A stretch of DNA of 64,000 bases from Dehalococcoidia bacterium (GTDB taxonomy: Bacteria; Chloroflexota; Dehalococcoidia; Lucifugimonadales; Lucifugimonadaceae), in the NCBI GenBank assembly GCA_009693115.1, contig SHXW01000013.1, positions 1-64,000 on the forward strand, given 5' to 3'. Below, in pieces: positions 46,395-55,917 of the stretch. The first letter of the stretch is position 1. The number at the start of each line of letters is the position of its first letter. Position numbers and translations under genes: made by a program. Below the pieces are notes generated by a model. That model saw only the letters and a list, made by a program, of their open reading frames with translations, did not search any database and was not told the DNA's origin.

Positions 46395-47954
46395 ATGACG
46401 GAGGAGAAGCACGCTGTGACTACGGCGAACCAGAATCTCGCGTTTACTGCGCCTAAATTCGCGCTCGACAGGCCACGGACGCGCATGGTCGTGACAATCG
46501 GTCCTGCGACCAGGGGGCTGGAAACGATCAAGGACCTGATGCGCAGGGGCGTGTCCGTTATCCGTATGAACCTTTCACACGGCACGAGACCTGATTGGGA
46601 CGCTGACACCCGCACTATCAGACAGGCAGCAGCAGACTTGAATATAGCTGTCGGTATTCTGGCTGATCTGCCCGGCCCCAAGAGGCGCACGGGAGCGGTG
46701 GTGGGTGGGGGTGTCAACCTTGTACGGGACGCGCTCCTAGTGCTGACATCTGGCAATAGGCACGATGGGGTGATGCGCATTGCCATAAACCCGGGCGGCC
46801 TTGAACACGACGTGAAGCCCGGCGCGTTGGTGTGGCTCGATGACGGCAAGATCAAGCTGAGAGTGGAACGCATCGAGGGCGAGGATGTGGTCTGCCGGGT
46901 CGCTGTTGGCGAGTTGCTGAAGGGCCAGAAGGGCGTGGCGACACCGGGGTCCGTTTCTAACCTTGGCTATATGACCGATGAAACCGTGGAGGCGTTGAAG
47001 TTCGCAGCAGAGTCCGATATCGATTTTGTCGGTGTTTCCTACTGCCGAAGCGTGGCTGATCTAGATCTTGTCCGCAAGGCGCTCCGAGATCAGCACCACA
47101 GGGCCGCCCCGCCGCCCGCCCTGATCGCGAAAATAGAACTCGGCCAGGCGGTCGACAGCCTCGACGCGATCGTTGCCGCACTTGAGGCGAATGACGGCCT
47201 CATGGTGGCGCGCGGCGACCTGGGCGTGGAACTGCCTATCGAGCTTGTGCCGGGCGCACAGAAAAAGATCATTCAGGCCGCGAACCGTGCCGGCAAAGTG
47301 GTCATCACAGCAACCCAGATGCTGGAATCAATGACCACAAACGACCTGCCACTGCGCGCCGAGGTGACCGACGTATATAACGCCGTGCTGGACGGGACGG
47401 ATGCAGTGATGCTGTCCGGCGAGACTTCAATAGGAAAGTACCCGCTGGAGACCGTTGAGTTCATGGCCAAGATCGCGAAGGAGGCTGAAAAGGCGCTTGA
47501 CCATGACAGCCTCCAACAGCGCAGGTATGCCGGCATGCAATCGAGCGGACACACCGCAATGGACGAGGCGATTGCGCACAGCGCATTCAGTGTGGCGAAG
47601 ACGCTTCAGGCAAAGGTGATCGTGGCGTTTACCGAAGGCGGCAGTACGGCGGCCAGAGTGGCGTCATTCCGCCCGAGAGCCCTGGTACTGGCGCTTGTAC
47701 GGCACCAGTACGCGGCGCGGAGGCTGTCTCTCAGGTGGGGCGTGATGCCGATCGAGGTACCGCCTTTGAGGACTATCGAGGTGATGTTCTATGAAGGATC
47801 GCACGCAGCATTGCTTACTGGCCTAGCCGCGCACGGAGACCAGGTGGTTGTGGTGATGGGCGTTCCCATAGGCTTCGCAGGTAACACGAACCTGCTCCGC
47901 GTGATGCGCCTGCCGGAACCGAGACCAACTCAGGCTGCCGATGTTTCAGCCTGA
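46395..47954 (+). CDS. pyk: Pyruvate kinase
   Basis: The glycolytic enzyme that converts phosphoenolpyruvate and ADP to pyruvate and ATP. It has 519 residues, with an N-terminal extension of about 25 before RTRMVVTIGPAT. MNLSHGTR and DLPGPKRRTG form the substrate/metal site. Catalytic loops are IAKIELGQAVDSLDAIV (Lys-Ile-Glu), DGLMVARGDLGVELP and VITATQMLESMT. The C-terminal allosteric domain follows TDVYNAVLDGTDAVMLSGET. AGGAAGAG precedes the ATG. Confidence 0.96.
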   Translation: MTEEKHAVTTANQNLAFTAPKFALDRPRTRMVVTIGPATRGLETIKDLMRRGVSVIRMNLSHGTRPDWDADTRTIRQAAADLNIAVGILADLPGPKRRTGAVVGGGVNLVRDALLVLTSGNRHDGVMRIAINPGGLEHDVKPGALVWLDDGKIKLRVERIEGEDVVCRVAVGELLKGQKGVATPGSVSNLGYMTDETVEALKFAAESDIDFVGVSYCRSVADLDLVRKALRDQHHRAAPPPALIAKIELGQAVDSLDAIVAALEANDGLMVARGDLGVELPIELVPGAQKKIIQAANRAGKVVITATQMLESMTTNDLPLRAEVTDVYNAVLDGTDAVMLSGETSIGKYPLETVEFMAKIAKEAEKALDHDSLQQRRYAGMQSSGHTAMDEAIAHSAFSVAKTLQAKVIVAFTEGGSTAARVASFRPRALVLALVRHQYAARRLSLRWGVMPIEVPPLRTIEVMFYEGSHAALLTGLAAHGDQVVVVMGVPIGFAGNTNLLRVMRLPEPRPTQAADVSA

Positions 47955-48044
47955 GTTGGCATCACCCGAATTGTCCCCTTTGCCGATGAGAACGGAGATC
48001 TTCCCGCAACCGGCGTCAAATCTATAGTCGCCGCTTCATCCACC

Positions 48045-49652
48045 ATGCTATTCGCAGACAACATAACCAAATCCTTCAGCGACCAGGACCTCTTCACCGG
48101 TGTTTCCTTCAACATAGGCGATGGTGAACGCGTCGCACTGGCGGGCCACAACGGCGCGGGCAAGACAACACTGCTCCGGATGCTGGCCGGAGAGGACAAC
48201 CCGACCACCGGCCATGCCGGGCACCGGAACGGCTCGTTGGGCTATCTCAAACAGGAATCGGGATTCGACCCTGAGAACACGCTTGAGCAGGAAATGTGGA
48301 CGGCGTTCCCTGAAGCGCGGGCTGCTGCTCTTGGCCTCGAGGAGATTGAACGGCTCATCAGTGCGGACGACAACGACGGCGCTGCCCTGATCCTGCGTCA
48401 GACCGAGTTATTCGAGCGATTCTCTTTCCTGGATGGTTACACCATCAAGGCGCGAGTCAGCCGCGTGCTCAAGGGCCTCGGCTTCAAGGCCGAGGACAAC
48501 ATCAAACGGTGCCGAGAGTTCAGCGGCGGCTGGCGCATGCGCATCTCGCTGGCGAAGGTGCTGGTACGGCGTCCTGACCACATGCTCCTGGACGAGCCGA
48601 CCAACCATCTGGACACAGCCGCCCGCGAATACCTGGCACGTGAACTTACTGGTTACGAGGGCACCCTGGTGATCGTCACTCACGACGGCGCCTTCCTCGA
48701 CAAGGTCGCCACCCGTGTGCTGGAGGTGAGTGACACCGGCGTCGTCTCCTACACGGGAAATTACACCGAATACCTACAACAAAAAGAGCAGAGGCGAATC
48801 CAGATCGAGTTGGCGGCCGAACGACAAGAACGTCAGCTTGCCAGGCAGCAGGTGTTCATAGACCGTTTCCGGGCCACCGCTTCCAAGGCCGCGCAGGTGC
48901 AGGGCAGGGAGAAGCAGCTGGCGAAAGTGGAACGCATCGCAAAGCCGCGGGTGGATGCCGCTGCCAGGTTCACCATCACATCCCACGGCAGGGTTGAGCA
49001 GAAGGTCCTCACCCTGACCTCTATCAGCCATGCCTACGAAGATGACCTGGTGCTGGTGGACGTCAACCTGACCATAGAGCGCGGGCAGAAGGTCGTTCTG
49101 GCAGGGCCGAACGGCAGCGGCAAGAGCACACTGCTACGCATCGCAGCCGGTCAGGTGCGCCCGCTGGAGGGGAGCGTCGAATGGGCAGGCCGCGCCCTTC
49201 ACGGTTATTACGAACAGCATCAGGACGAGGCACTGGATCCTCGACGCACTGTCCTGGAAGAGGTGCAGTCTTCTGCGGGCAATGCCATCGAGGGAGAGGT
49301 CCGAAGCGTCCTGGGTAAGTTCCTGTTTACCGGCGATGATGTCTTCAAGCCGGTTTCGGTGCTCTCTGGTGGAGAGCGCAGCCGTGTGGCGCTGGCCAAG
49401 TTTCTCCTCCAACCCACCAATGTATTGCTGCTCGACGAGCCGACCAACCACCTGGACACAGCCACACGCAAGAGCCTGGTGGAGGCGCTCAAAAGCTACG
49501 ATGGCACGATCATCTGCGCCTCACACGATCAGGTGCTACTGGATACGGTGGCCACCCACGTCTATGAGATTCGAAACGGCGAGTGTGTGAGCAAGCGGAC
49601 GGTGGAGCCGCCATCAATGCCGGTTCCTGTGCTGAAGCAGCGCAAGAAATGA
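48045..49652 (+). CDS. ABC-F family ATP-binding protein
   Basis: A soluble tandem ATPase of 535 residues without membrane domains, typical of ABC-F translation factors. Each half has a Walker A (GHNGAGKTT; GPNGSGKST), a signature (FSGGWRMR; LSGGERSR) and LLDEPTNHLD. The linker between halves (about 240-310) is charged and helical (EQRRIQIELAAERQERQ), matching the ribosome-binding PtIM. It likely acts on ribosomes, in translation fidelity or antibiotic protection. Subtype not assigned. Confidence 0.93.
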   Translation: MLFADNITKSFSDQDLFTGVSFNIGDGERVALAGHNGAGKTTLLRMLAGEDNPTTGHAGHRNGSLGYLKQESGFDPENTLEQEMWTAFPEARAAALGLEEIERLISADDNDGAALILRQTELFERFSFLDGYTIKARVSRVLKGLGFKAEDNIKRCREFSGGWRMRISLAKVLVRRPDHMLLDEPTNHLDTAAREYLARELTGYEGTLVIVTHDGAFLDKVATRVLEVSDTGVVSYTGNYTEYLQQKEQRRIQIELAAERQERQLARQQVFIDRFRATASKAAQVQGREKQLAKVERIAKPRVDAAARFTITSHGRVEQKVLTLTSISHAYEDDLVLVDVNLTIERGQKVVLAGPNGSGKSTLLRIAAGQVRPLEGSVEWAGRALHGYYEQHQDEALDPRRTVLEEVQSSAGNAIEGEVRSVLGKFLFTGDDVFKPVSVLSGGERSRVALAKFLLQPTNVLLLDEPTNHLDTATRKSLVEALKSYDGTIICASHDQVLLDTVATHVYEIRNGECVSKRTVEPPSMPVPVLKQRKK

Positions 49653-49742
49653 GCCTGACGGTGAGACGGCGGCCCCGCACAGGCGCTAGTTGCACCACAA
49701 GGACACACACAGTCGCGGCGCAACCGAAAGGCGAACGGCAGC

Positions 49743-50450
49743 GTGATTAACCAGGGCTTTGAATTCAACCTCTACTTCATCAGGCACGGAGAGTCGGAGT
49801 CGAACGCGACACCTGGGATCGCCGCGGGTAGCAATTACGACGCGCCAATGACCGAGCGCGGACACAGACAAGCTCTCGCCCTAGGCCAGCGGTTCAAACG
49901 CGAGGGCGTAGCGTTCGAGCGCATCTACTCGTCATCGCTCATCCGGGCGGTACAGACCACAGAGGGCATGCTGAACGGCATGGGCCTTTCACACGTAAAG
50001 TTCACCCGCGTAGACCAGATCATCGAAAGACAGATTCCGGCATGGCGGGGCAGGCTCGCCTCAGATGTGATAACACCCGAAGTCCTACTTATGTCGGCCG
50101 CCATGGGGAAGTGGTTCCAACCGGCGGATGGAGAGTCGTTCCGGGCGGTGGAACGGCGGGCATCGAACTGGCTTGAGGATGAGCTGCTGTTCAATCCGGC
50201 GTGGTCAGAACGGCCCGGCAGCCACCGGATAGCAGTCATCGGACACGGGCACACCTTGCGTTGCCTGTTCCACTACATTATGGGGTTCGATCACGGCATG
50301 ATCGAGCGAGTCCAGATTGACAATACGAGCGTGTCCAGGTTCCGGTTCGGGCGGAACGGCTGGGTGGTGAACTCTCTTAACGACGCATCGCACACATACG
50401 ACATTGGCGATGTGAACCGCGAACGCGCTGACGCTCAGGCGACCGCGTAG
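49743..50450 (+). CDS. Histidine phosphatase (phosphoglycerate mutase-like) family protein
   Basis: A 235-residue phosphatase of the histidine acid/PGM superfamily. The phospho-His motif FIRHGESESN is near residue 13, with the second arginine in YSSSLIRAVQTTEG and the distal His in VIGHGHTLRCL. The start is GTG. Substrates of this group are small phosphates; specificity is not predictable. It is on the same strand as the ABC-F gene, 90 bases away. Confidence 0.88.
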   Translation: MINQGFEFNLYFIRHGESESNATPGIAAGSNYDAPMTERGHRQALALGQRFKREGVAFERIYSSSLIRAVQTTEGMLNGMGLSHVKFTRVDQIIERQIPAWRGRLASDVITPEVLLMSAAMGKWFQPADGESFRAVERRASNWLEDELLFNPAWSERPGSHRIAVIGHGHTLRCLFHYIMGFDHGMIERVQIDNTSVSRFRFGRNGWVVNSLNDASHTYDIGDVNRERADAQATA

Positions 50451-50557
50451 CGAACGCTGGATATTTCAAGTGCCATGCGCGACGGGGCAGGGCCAGACGG
50501 GGTTCACTTTCACGCGATAGTGACACGGCGCCAATTACGGACAGGAAACTCTACGGG

Positions 50558-51061
50558 ATGATCCCAACCATCCCGGTTCCTCTCAAAAAGACGAGTCCGT
50601 CAACGAGGTGGACTTGAAGCGCGTCGTCCAGTTCGCAGGCAGGAATGGTGCGACCGAGATGTGCCTCCCCGTATACGGGCGAGTTCTACCAGCCAGATGA
50701 CTGGGAACGCGAGTACGCCGCGAGCCCAGTCGAGGCGGTCACCGGGACATTACCCCTCATCGCACAGGTGACCCGTCCTGGTGCCAGGGTGGCTGTAGCA
50801 CAGGCGAAGCACTAGGGCCAGATCAACGCGGATGTGGTCTCAACTGTCGTCCCGCACATCTGCCGCCTGAGAGGTGTTGACATCCTGAGGTACTTAAGCC
50901 GCGTGGCGGAGGCGATAATCACCCCGTTACTGGTACAGGACTTCAACCGCGGAGGCCCGACCTTTGGGCCTGTGGAGATACTTCAACTCAACAGGCAATA
51001 CCCGAACTTCAAGTACGCCAGGCAGGGCATCATTCGCAGCGGGGCGGTTCATGGCCGCTGA
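50558..51061 (+). pseudogene. Dihydrodipicolinate synthase/DapA-family pseudogene
   Basis: Translation in shifting plus-strand frames gives a recognisable DapA-family series. It begins MIPTIPVPL, then DESVNEVDLKRVVQFAGRNG, then a stretch with DDWEREYAA, and then, after an in-frame TAG at about 50813, VPHICRLRGVDILRYLSRV and PLLVQDFNRGGPTFGP. At least two frameshifts and one stop break it, and the C-terminal half with the catalytic Lys region is missing. Intact members are aldolases or hydrolyases of about 300 residues. It lies directly upstream of the TPP enzyme. Confidence 0.75.
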
Positions 51062-51089
51062 TTTGACCATGAAAGGGACAGAAGGTCAC

Positions 51090-52709
51090 ATGAAACTCGC
51101 CGAAATGATCGTCAAAGACGCAAAAGACCGCGGGTTAAGCCACTTCTTTGGCATTCCTGGCGGCGGTGCACCGCTTGACATGATGGAGGCTGGGAGACGC
51201 CACGGCCTGCAGTTCGTTTCCGTATCCCATGAATCATCCGCCGCTCTCATGGCCGGCTACCACGGCGAAATGCACGGGACGGCGGGGCTTGCCCTATCTG
51301 TCAAGGGTGTTGGGGCCGGCAACCTGACCGGCGGAGCAACAAACGCCTACTTCGAGCGGCTTCCTGTGGTCTGCCTGTGCGAGTGTTCGCCCACTTCCGT
51401 ACACCAGAAGGACATGGTTCAGCATTGCGACCACGCAAGCATGTTCGGCGGCATCACAAAATACAGGGCGACACTCGGCCAAGACGCGCCTGAAACGCTG
51501 CGGGAGGCAGTCTTCTCAGCGTCGGACGGGCGTCCGGGGCCGGTGCTGTTGAACCTGCCCTCCGACCTGGGCCTGCTGGAATGCGGCCCAGCAGGCCCAG
51601 CGATGACCGTGAAGCCGGGAGCGCCCCCGGCCGCAGAGAGGTTGGCGGCTTTCAAAACACTGCTGGGTTCCGCCCGCAAGCCCCTGGTGATCGCAGGTGC
51701 TGACGTCATACGTGGCGACGCCAGGCCCGAACTGCTCGCCTTCATCAACAACATCGAGGCCGCCGTGATGGTGACGATGGACGCCCGCGGCGTCTTCCCT
51801 GAATCGAATCCGCGATGGGCCGGCGTACTGATGGGAACTTTCGGGCCGAACATCATAGAAACCGAGATGCTCGGGCGGGCAGATATTATCGTCCTCGTTG
51901 GTGTGGACTCCATGATGTCCCACGCTCCGTGGAAGAGCGACATCCAGGTGATTGAACTTTCGGCGAGGGCGGAATACCACAGCATGGCGCCCGACACGAA
52001 GGTACGGGTTGATGGCGATCTCAAATCGTCGTTTAAGGCGCTCGCAGACCAGAAACAGCCCGGCTTCACAGAGAACGAGATAGGGTCGGCCCGGCGCAAG
52101 GTCCTACAGCAGTTCGTACGGCCGGGGAGCGCCACGCTTGCGGCGCACGATGTGATCAAGGAGGTGCGCGCTGCCCTCCCGGAAGAAGGCACATTGTTCA
52201 CCGAAACTGGCGCGTTCGTGTGCCTCCTTGAACACGTCTGGCCCGTGAATGAACCGGGGACTTATTACGGCACGTCCGGTGGGCGCACGATGGGACTGAT
52301 GCTCCCGGCCATACTTGGCGCAAAACTGGCCCGCCCAGACCTCCCCATGATCGGCATCGGGGCAGACGGCAGCCTCTTGATGCGCCTCGGTGAATTGGAA
52401 GTCTTCGCGCGTACAGGGATCTCCGTGCCACTCGTGATAATCAACGACCGCTCTCTCGGCACGATGAAGTCTCGGCAGAAGTCCCGCGGCTTGCCCGACT
52501 ACGGGCTCGACCTCCAGGATGTGGACTTCGCAAAAGTCGCGCAGGCCTGCGGATTAAATGGCGCGACAGCCCGCACGCCCGAAGAGCTTCGCCAGGCACT
52601 GAAGGTCGCATCCAGCGCCGACCGCACGACGCTAATCGACGCCCGAGTGGATCCTCAGGCTTATCAGGATAGCTTCGGCCCGATGATAGGCGTGCTCGCG
52701 CCCCGCTGA
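51090..52709 (+). CDS. Thiamine diphosphate-dependent enzyme (acetolactate synthase-like), copy 2
   Basis: A 539-residue enzyme of the same superfamily as copy 1 but only distantly similar. ATG 51090 (GAAGGT five bases before) is preferred; the frame runs upstream into the pseudogene, where translation is not homologous. The catalytic Glu region is SVSHESSAALMAGY. The C-terminal TPP motif begins GADGSLLM and ends INDRSLGTM. It probably decarboxylates or condenses a 2-oxo acid. The lost dapA-type neighbour suggests a former sugar-acid pathway. Confidence 0.9.
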   Translation: MKLAEMIVKDAKDRGLSHFFGIPGGGAPLDMMEAGRRHGLQFVSVSHESSAALMAGYHGEMHGTAGLALSVKGVGAGNLTGGATNAYFERLPVVCLCECSPTSVHQKDMVQHCDHASMFGGITKYRATLGQDAPETLREAVFSASDGRPGPVLLNLPSDLGLLECGPAGPAMTVKPGAPPAAERLAAFKTLLGSARKPLVIAGADVIRGDARPELLAFINNIEAAVMVTMDARGVFPESNPRWAGVLMGTFGPNIIETEMLGRADIIVLVGVDSMMSHAPWKSDIQVIELSARAEYHSMAPDTKVRVDGDLKSSFKALADQKQPGFTENEIGSARRKVLQQFVRPGSATLAAHDVIKEVRAALPEEGTLFTETGAFVCLLEHVWPVNEPGTYYGTSGGRTMGLMLPAILGAKLARPDLPMIGIGADGSLLMRLGELEVFARTGISVPLVIINDRSLGTMKSRQKSRGLPDYGLDLQDVDFAKVAQACGLNGATARTPEELRQALKVASSADRTTLIDARVDPQAYQDSFGPMIGVLAPR

Positions 52710-52854
52710 TCGGCGGGCGAGGCCACATGTCGCCTGGCCCTTGCATGGACTCCGCACCGAAGAGCACGGGCCGGGCCTGGTGAAGTCAGTGCTTGTATCC
52801 CAAGAGATCGCTATTTCCGGTGTCCGGATACTCAAGGCGCACAAACCTGACCGG

Positions 52855-54297
52855 TCAGCCCCCCGACAGGGATGCTGCGGGGGCGGGGCGGGTCTCTATT
52901 TGGTCTAGCGCAGAGCGGAGCGCGGCTACGGTCTCTGTGTCCGTAGGCTCCCGGCCGTAGCAAGCAGCATTGAACCGTTCCGTAACGCTTTCAACGGGCG
53001 CACCGGGCAGAGCTCCTCTAAGCGCGCTTACGCGCTCGGCGGGCGTCAAGGCAGGGTCGTACCTCATGCCGTGTTTGATGGCGGCGGAGAGGTAGTCGAA
53101 GTAGAGCCTGAACACTTCGCCTATGCCCGGCTCGCCGTCAGGGTAGTGCCACGTCAACGCCGGCTCTTTATGGCGGCGCATCCAGCCCGGCAGCAGGCCC
53201 TTGAGGAGTTTTGCCAGGTCAGCCGACGCGTCGGTTTCCCCTTCGATCTTCTCCCTGTCCTCGGAGGAGTCTTTAGCCTTCCTCTGCAACACTCGCCGGA
53301 AGGTCAGCGCAAGCACGAGGAAAATGGCGATGACGAGCACTATCAGGAGCGGGTATTGGAGGATGTTCACAAGAGTTTCACCCAGATGGGAACCCTCGCC
53401 CACCACCGTCTGTTCTCCATACGCTGCGGGCCCCACCCCCGGCACCATGGGATCAAGTTGGATGTTCTCTCCCGATGGATTTAGAAGCCCCCTGACCCAC
53501 ATCCAGAACGCGAGCATGCCGGCAACGAGCAGTTCGAGCGGGTAACGGATAATCCACAGGAGACTATCTACGAAAAAACCCCAACCGCGGTACAAAATCC
53601 TGACACCAACTGACCCGTAGATGCCACCGACCACGCCGAGCAGGAGTCCCACCCCAAGAACGGCAAGTACCGAGACGGTAATGACTCGCACCCAGGATGC
53701 GCCCCTCGCTCTTGCGCCATGTTCTGGCAGCCGGGCCACTGACATACCGGCCAGGCTGACGGCGAAGAACGGGACGAGGACCGCCCGGGCGGCCAGATTG
53801 TGGCCGCTGGCCTGCTCTACGAGGATGGCGACTGCAATGACAGCCATCCCGATCTTGAAGCTACGCTGGAGCCGCTCTTCGACATAACGGTCTGCGACCT
53901 GGCCCGCTGCCCGCCGCCAGAGGAGGATTGCGCCAACAAGAGCGACGATAATGCCGGCCCAGCGCCCAGCCGGGGCATCTCCCCCTATGAGGTGGACGGA
54001 CCACAACATGTCAAATCCGCCATGCCCCTCGTACCTGCCGGCTGCCACGGCCAGGTAAACGCATGCGAGTCCTGCAAGACCCAGGGTGATGGCCAGGTTG
54101 ACGGGTTCGCCGCGCATCCCCATCGTGATCCAGCCCGTGTACATGCCTGCCGCGAGGAGCAGGAAGACGGTAATCCACGGAAGCGGAGAGCCGCCCTGCC
54201 CTGCGATGAGACCAATTATGCCGATCAGGGCAAAGAGCCAGCAACTTTCGGTGATGGCCATACAGGCGTAAATGATCTTGCTGCGATGCTCACCCAT
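52855..54297 (-). CDS. Multi-pass membrane protein with C-terminal DUF4129-like domain
   Basis: A 480-residue membrane protein. About eight hydrophobic segments lie in the first 300 residues and one near 340-360 (PLLIVLVIAIFLVLALTF). The cytoplasmic C-terminus (RLYFDYLSAAIKHGMRYDPALTP then ERFNAACYGREP, shown in part) resembles DUF4129. The ATG at 54297 overlaps the stop of the DUF58 gene by eight bases (ATGGGTGA), showing coupling. Related operons encode a TgpA-like protein with a transglutaminase core; none is seen here. Confidence 0.8.
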   Translation of the reverse strand: MGEHRSKIIYACMAITESCWLFALIGIIGLIAGQGGSPLPWITVFLLLAAGMYTGWITMGMRGEPVNLAITLGLAGLACVYLAVAAGRYEGHGGFDMLWSVHLIGGDAPAGRWAGIIVALVGAILLWRRAAGQVADRYVEERLQRSFKIGMAVIAVAILVEQASGHNLAARAVLVPFFAVSLAGMSVARLPEHGARARGASWVRVITVSVLAVLGVGLLLGVVGGIYGSVGVRILYRGWGFFVDSLLWIIRYPLELLVAGMLAFWMWVRGLLNPSGENIQLDPMVPGVGPAAYGEQTVVGEGSHLGETLVNILQYPLLIVLVIAIFLVLALTFRRVLQRKAKDSSEDREKIEGETDASADLAKLLKGLLPGWMRRHKEPALTWHYPDGEPGIGEVFRLYFDYLSAAIKHGMRYDPALTPAERVSALRGALPGAPVESVTERFNAACYGREPTDTETVAALRSALDQIETRPAPAASLSGG

Positions 54298-55633
54298 TCT
54301 GAGCGCCCTCCGGGTAAGCGAAAGGGCCGCCCTTACCGTCCGGCCGGGCGCCGGGGCGTTTGAACATGGCATCATCGGACGTTTCGCCGAACATTTCGCG
54401 AGCGTCTATGACGTTGAGTCCGTCGGGATTTGGCGCCTCGCCCTGTCCTGCCCACATGAGCAGCACGGGATGCCCTCTCGACTGAAGCTGAGTAAGGGCG
54501 TGGATCGTGCCCGGTTTGAAAATACCGCTTATGTAGACAAGCGTGGATCCGAACGGCACGGAACGCGCCGCCTCACCAAAAATCATCTCTTCGATGGTTC
54601 TGATGGTCATGGGGCGGACCATCGCGAGGGCTTTAAGGATTTCGGGCAGTTGGCCCTGCCCTGCCGCAGGGGGAATGACCATGCGTGCGTCCTCGCTCGT
54701 TGGAACGCCGTTTGCGATCAAGCCAATACGGTAGCCCAGGTCAACAGCGCGCACGGCGACGGAGGCTGCGCCAGTGACAGTGCGTTCAAGGACATCGGAC
54801 ACATAACCGTCCCATGGGTGCTCCGTCGTGGTGGCATCGAGGAGGATGACTGCGTATTGGGAGACACTGGGGTCATAGGTGCGTACGAATATTTGCTGCA
54901 GGCGTGCGGAGGCTTTCCAGTCAACGCTCTTCATTGGGTCACCGGGCCGATACTCGCGCAGGCCGCTGGGGCGGTTGATGTCTGCCCAGAGTCGGACGTG
55001 GGTGCGTGCGTCGCCTACAGGGCGCGCTGCGGGGAGGTAAAGGTCCGGCAGAGGGAGCGCAAGTGGGTAGACGACGATGGACGGGCCTGTCTCGGTGTAT
55101 TCACGCCGGGACTGGTAAAGACCGAACAGGTCGCCGCTTTCAAGCTTGGCGACACCAAACCTGTAGTACCCACGTTTACGGGCGAGGACACGATAGCGGT
55201 TACGGACGCGCTCGTAGCGGCCCAGGCTCGTGGTGACCGTTACCTCAGATCCACCGAGGGCTTGCTGGTACGAGGTGTCCGCCTCTGGAATTTCCAGACC
55301 ATCGGGGATGAAATCGCGCACCCTGATCCAGGGCACAGGGAGGGGTTTGCGGTTTTCCAGTGTGATCGTGAGTTCGATTTCGTCGCCAGCGAAGATATGG
55401 CTCTGTGTGATCTCACGCCTGTGCGATACCTCCTCCAGAGAGAGGCGGGACCAGAGCCGTCCGATGACTGTCACGACAAGGGCCAGCGCGCCCATGGCAG
55501 CTACGATGGGCTGGTGTGTCACAGCGCCAACGATAACGACGGCGACAAGGAGAAGGACAAAGAGGTCTTGAACTATATGCGCGGCGTCCGGATCTCGCCG
55601 GGAATATTTGAGGACGTTGGGGAACATCAGCAT
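54290..55633 (-). CDS. DUF58 domain-containing protein
   Basis: A protein of about 447 residues with two N-terminal membrane helices (about 22-60) and the DUF58 domain. The signature GLREYRPGDPMKSVDWKASA lies in the second half. The C-terminal part has a von Willebrand A-like fold (VILLDATTT; possible MIDAS-like site). It works with MoxR-type ATPases, encoded upstream. Start at ATG 55633; the frame runs to 55666. Confidence 0.88.
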   Translation of the reverse strand: MLMFPNVLKYSRRDPDAAHIVQDLFVLLLVAVVIVGAVTHQPIVAAMGALALVVTVIGRLWSRLSLEEVSHRREITQSHIFAGDEIELTITLENRKPLPVPWIRVRDFIPDGLEIPEADTSYQQALGGSEVTVTTSLGRYERVRNRYRVLARKRGYYRFGVAKLESGDLFGLYQSRREYTETGPSIVVYPLALPLPDLYLPAARPVGDARTHVRLWADINRPSGLREYRPGDPMKSVDWKASARLQQIFVRTYDPSVSQYAVILLDATTTEHPWDGYVSDVLERTVTGAASVAVRAVDLGYRIGLIANGVPTSEDARMVIPPAAGQGQLPEILKALAMVRPMTIRTIEEMIFGEAARSVPFGSTLVYISGIFKPGTIHALTQLQSRGHPVLLMWAGQGEAPNPDGLNVIDAREMFGETSDDAMFKRPGARPDGKGGPFAYPEGAQNG

Positions 55634-55917
55634 CGTCGCGAACCTTGATCGAACAGGCGGTTCCATTGTTCGGGACTATCTTCAGGCGCCGATCTCAGTC
55701 AGTACGGCCCTTGGGCAACCGCAGGGATCGGCCTGCGCTGTCATTCTCACCCAGCGCGAAGCGAGTTGTAAGGAACTTTCCGATCGCTTCACCCTCGCCA
55801 TCCCCCACCGAAATTAATGGGAGTACGGCATCGCGTATTGAGATCATCCAGAGATCGCCTGATGCCGCTGGTGAAGAGATGCCAAAGCAGCTTCCGAATG
55901 ATATTTTCCAGACGGCC

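Noticed and set aside
54272-55648. A 458-codon open frame on the plus strand
   Set aside because: It is antisense to the DUF58 gene. Its translation shows no protein-family character, whereas the minus-strand gene has a clear signature and coupling.
55695-55847. Possible 50-codon gene on the minus strand between moxR and the DUF58 gene
   Set aside because: The translation is vaguely protein-like but has no family, no convincing ribosome binding site, and could be chance in GC-rich DNA.
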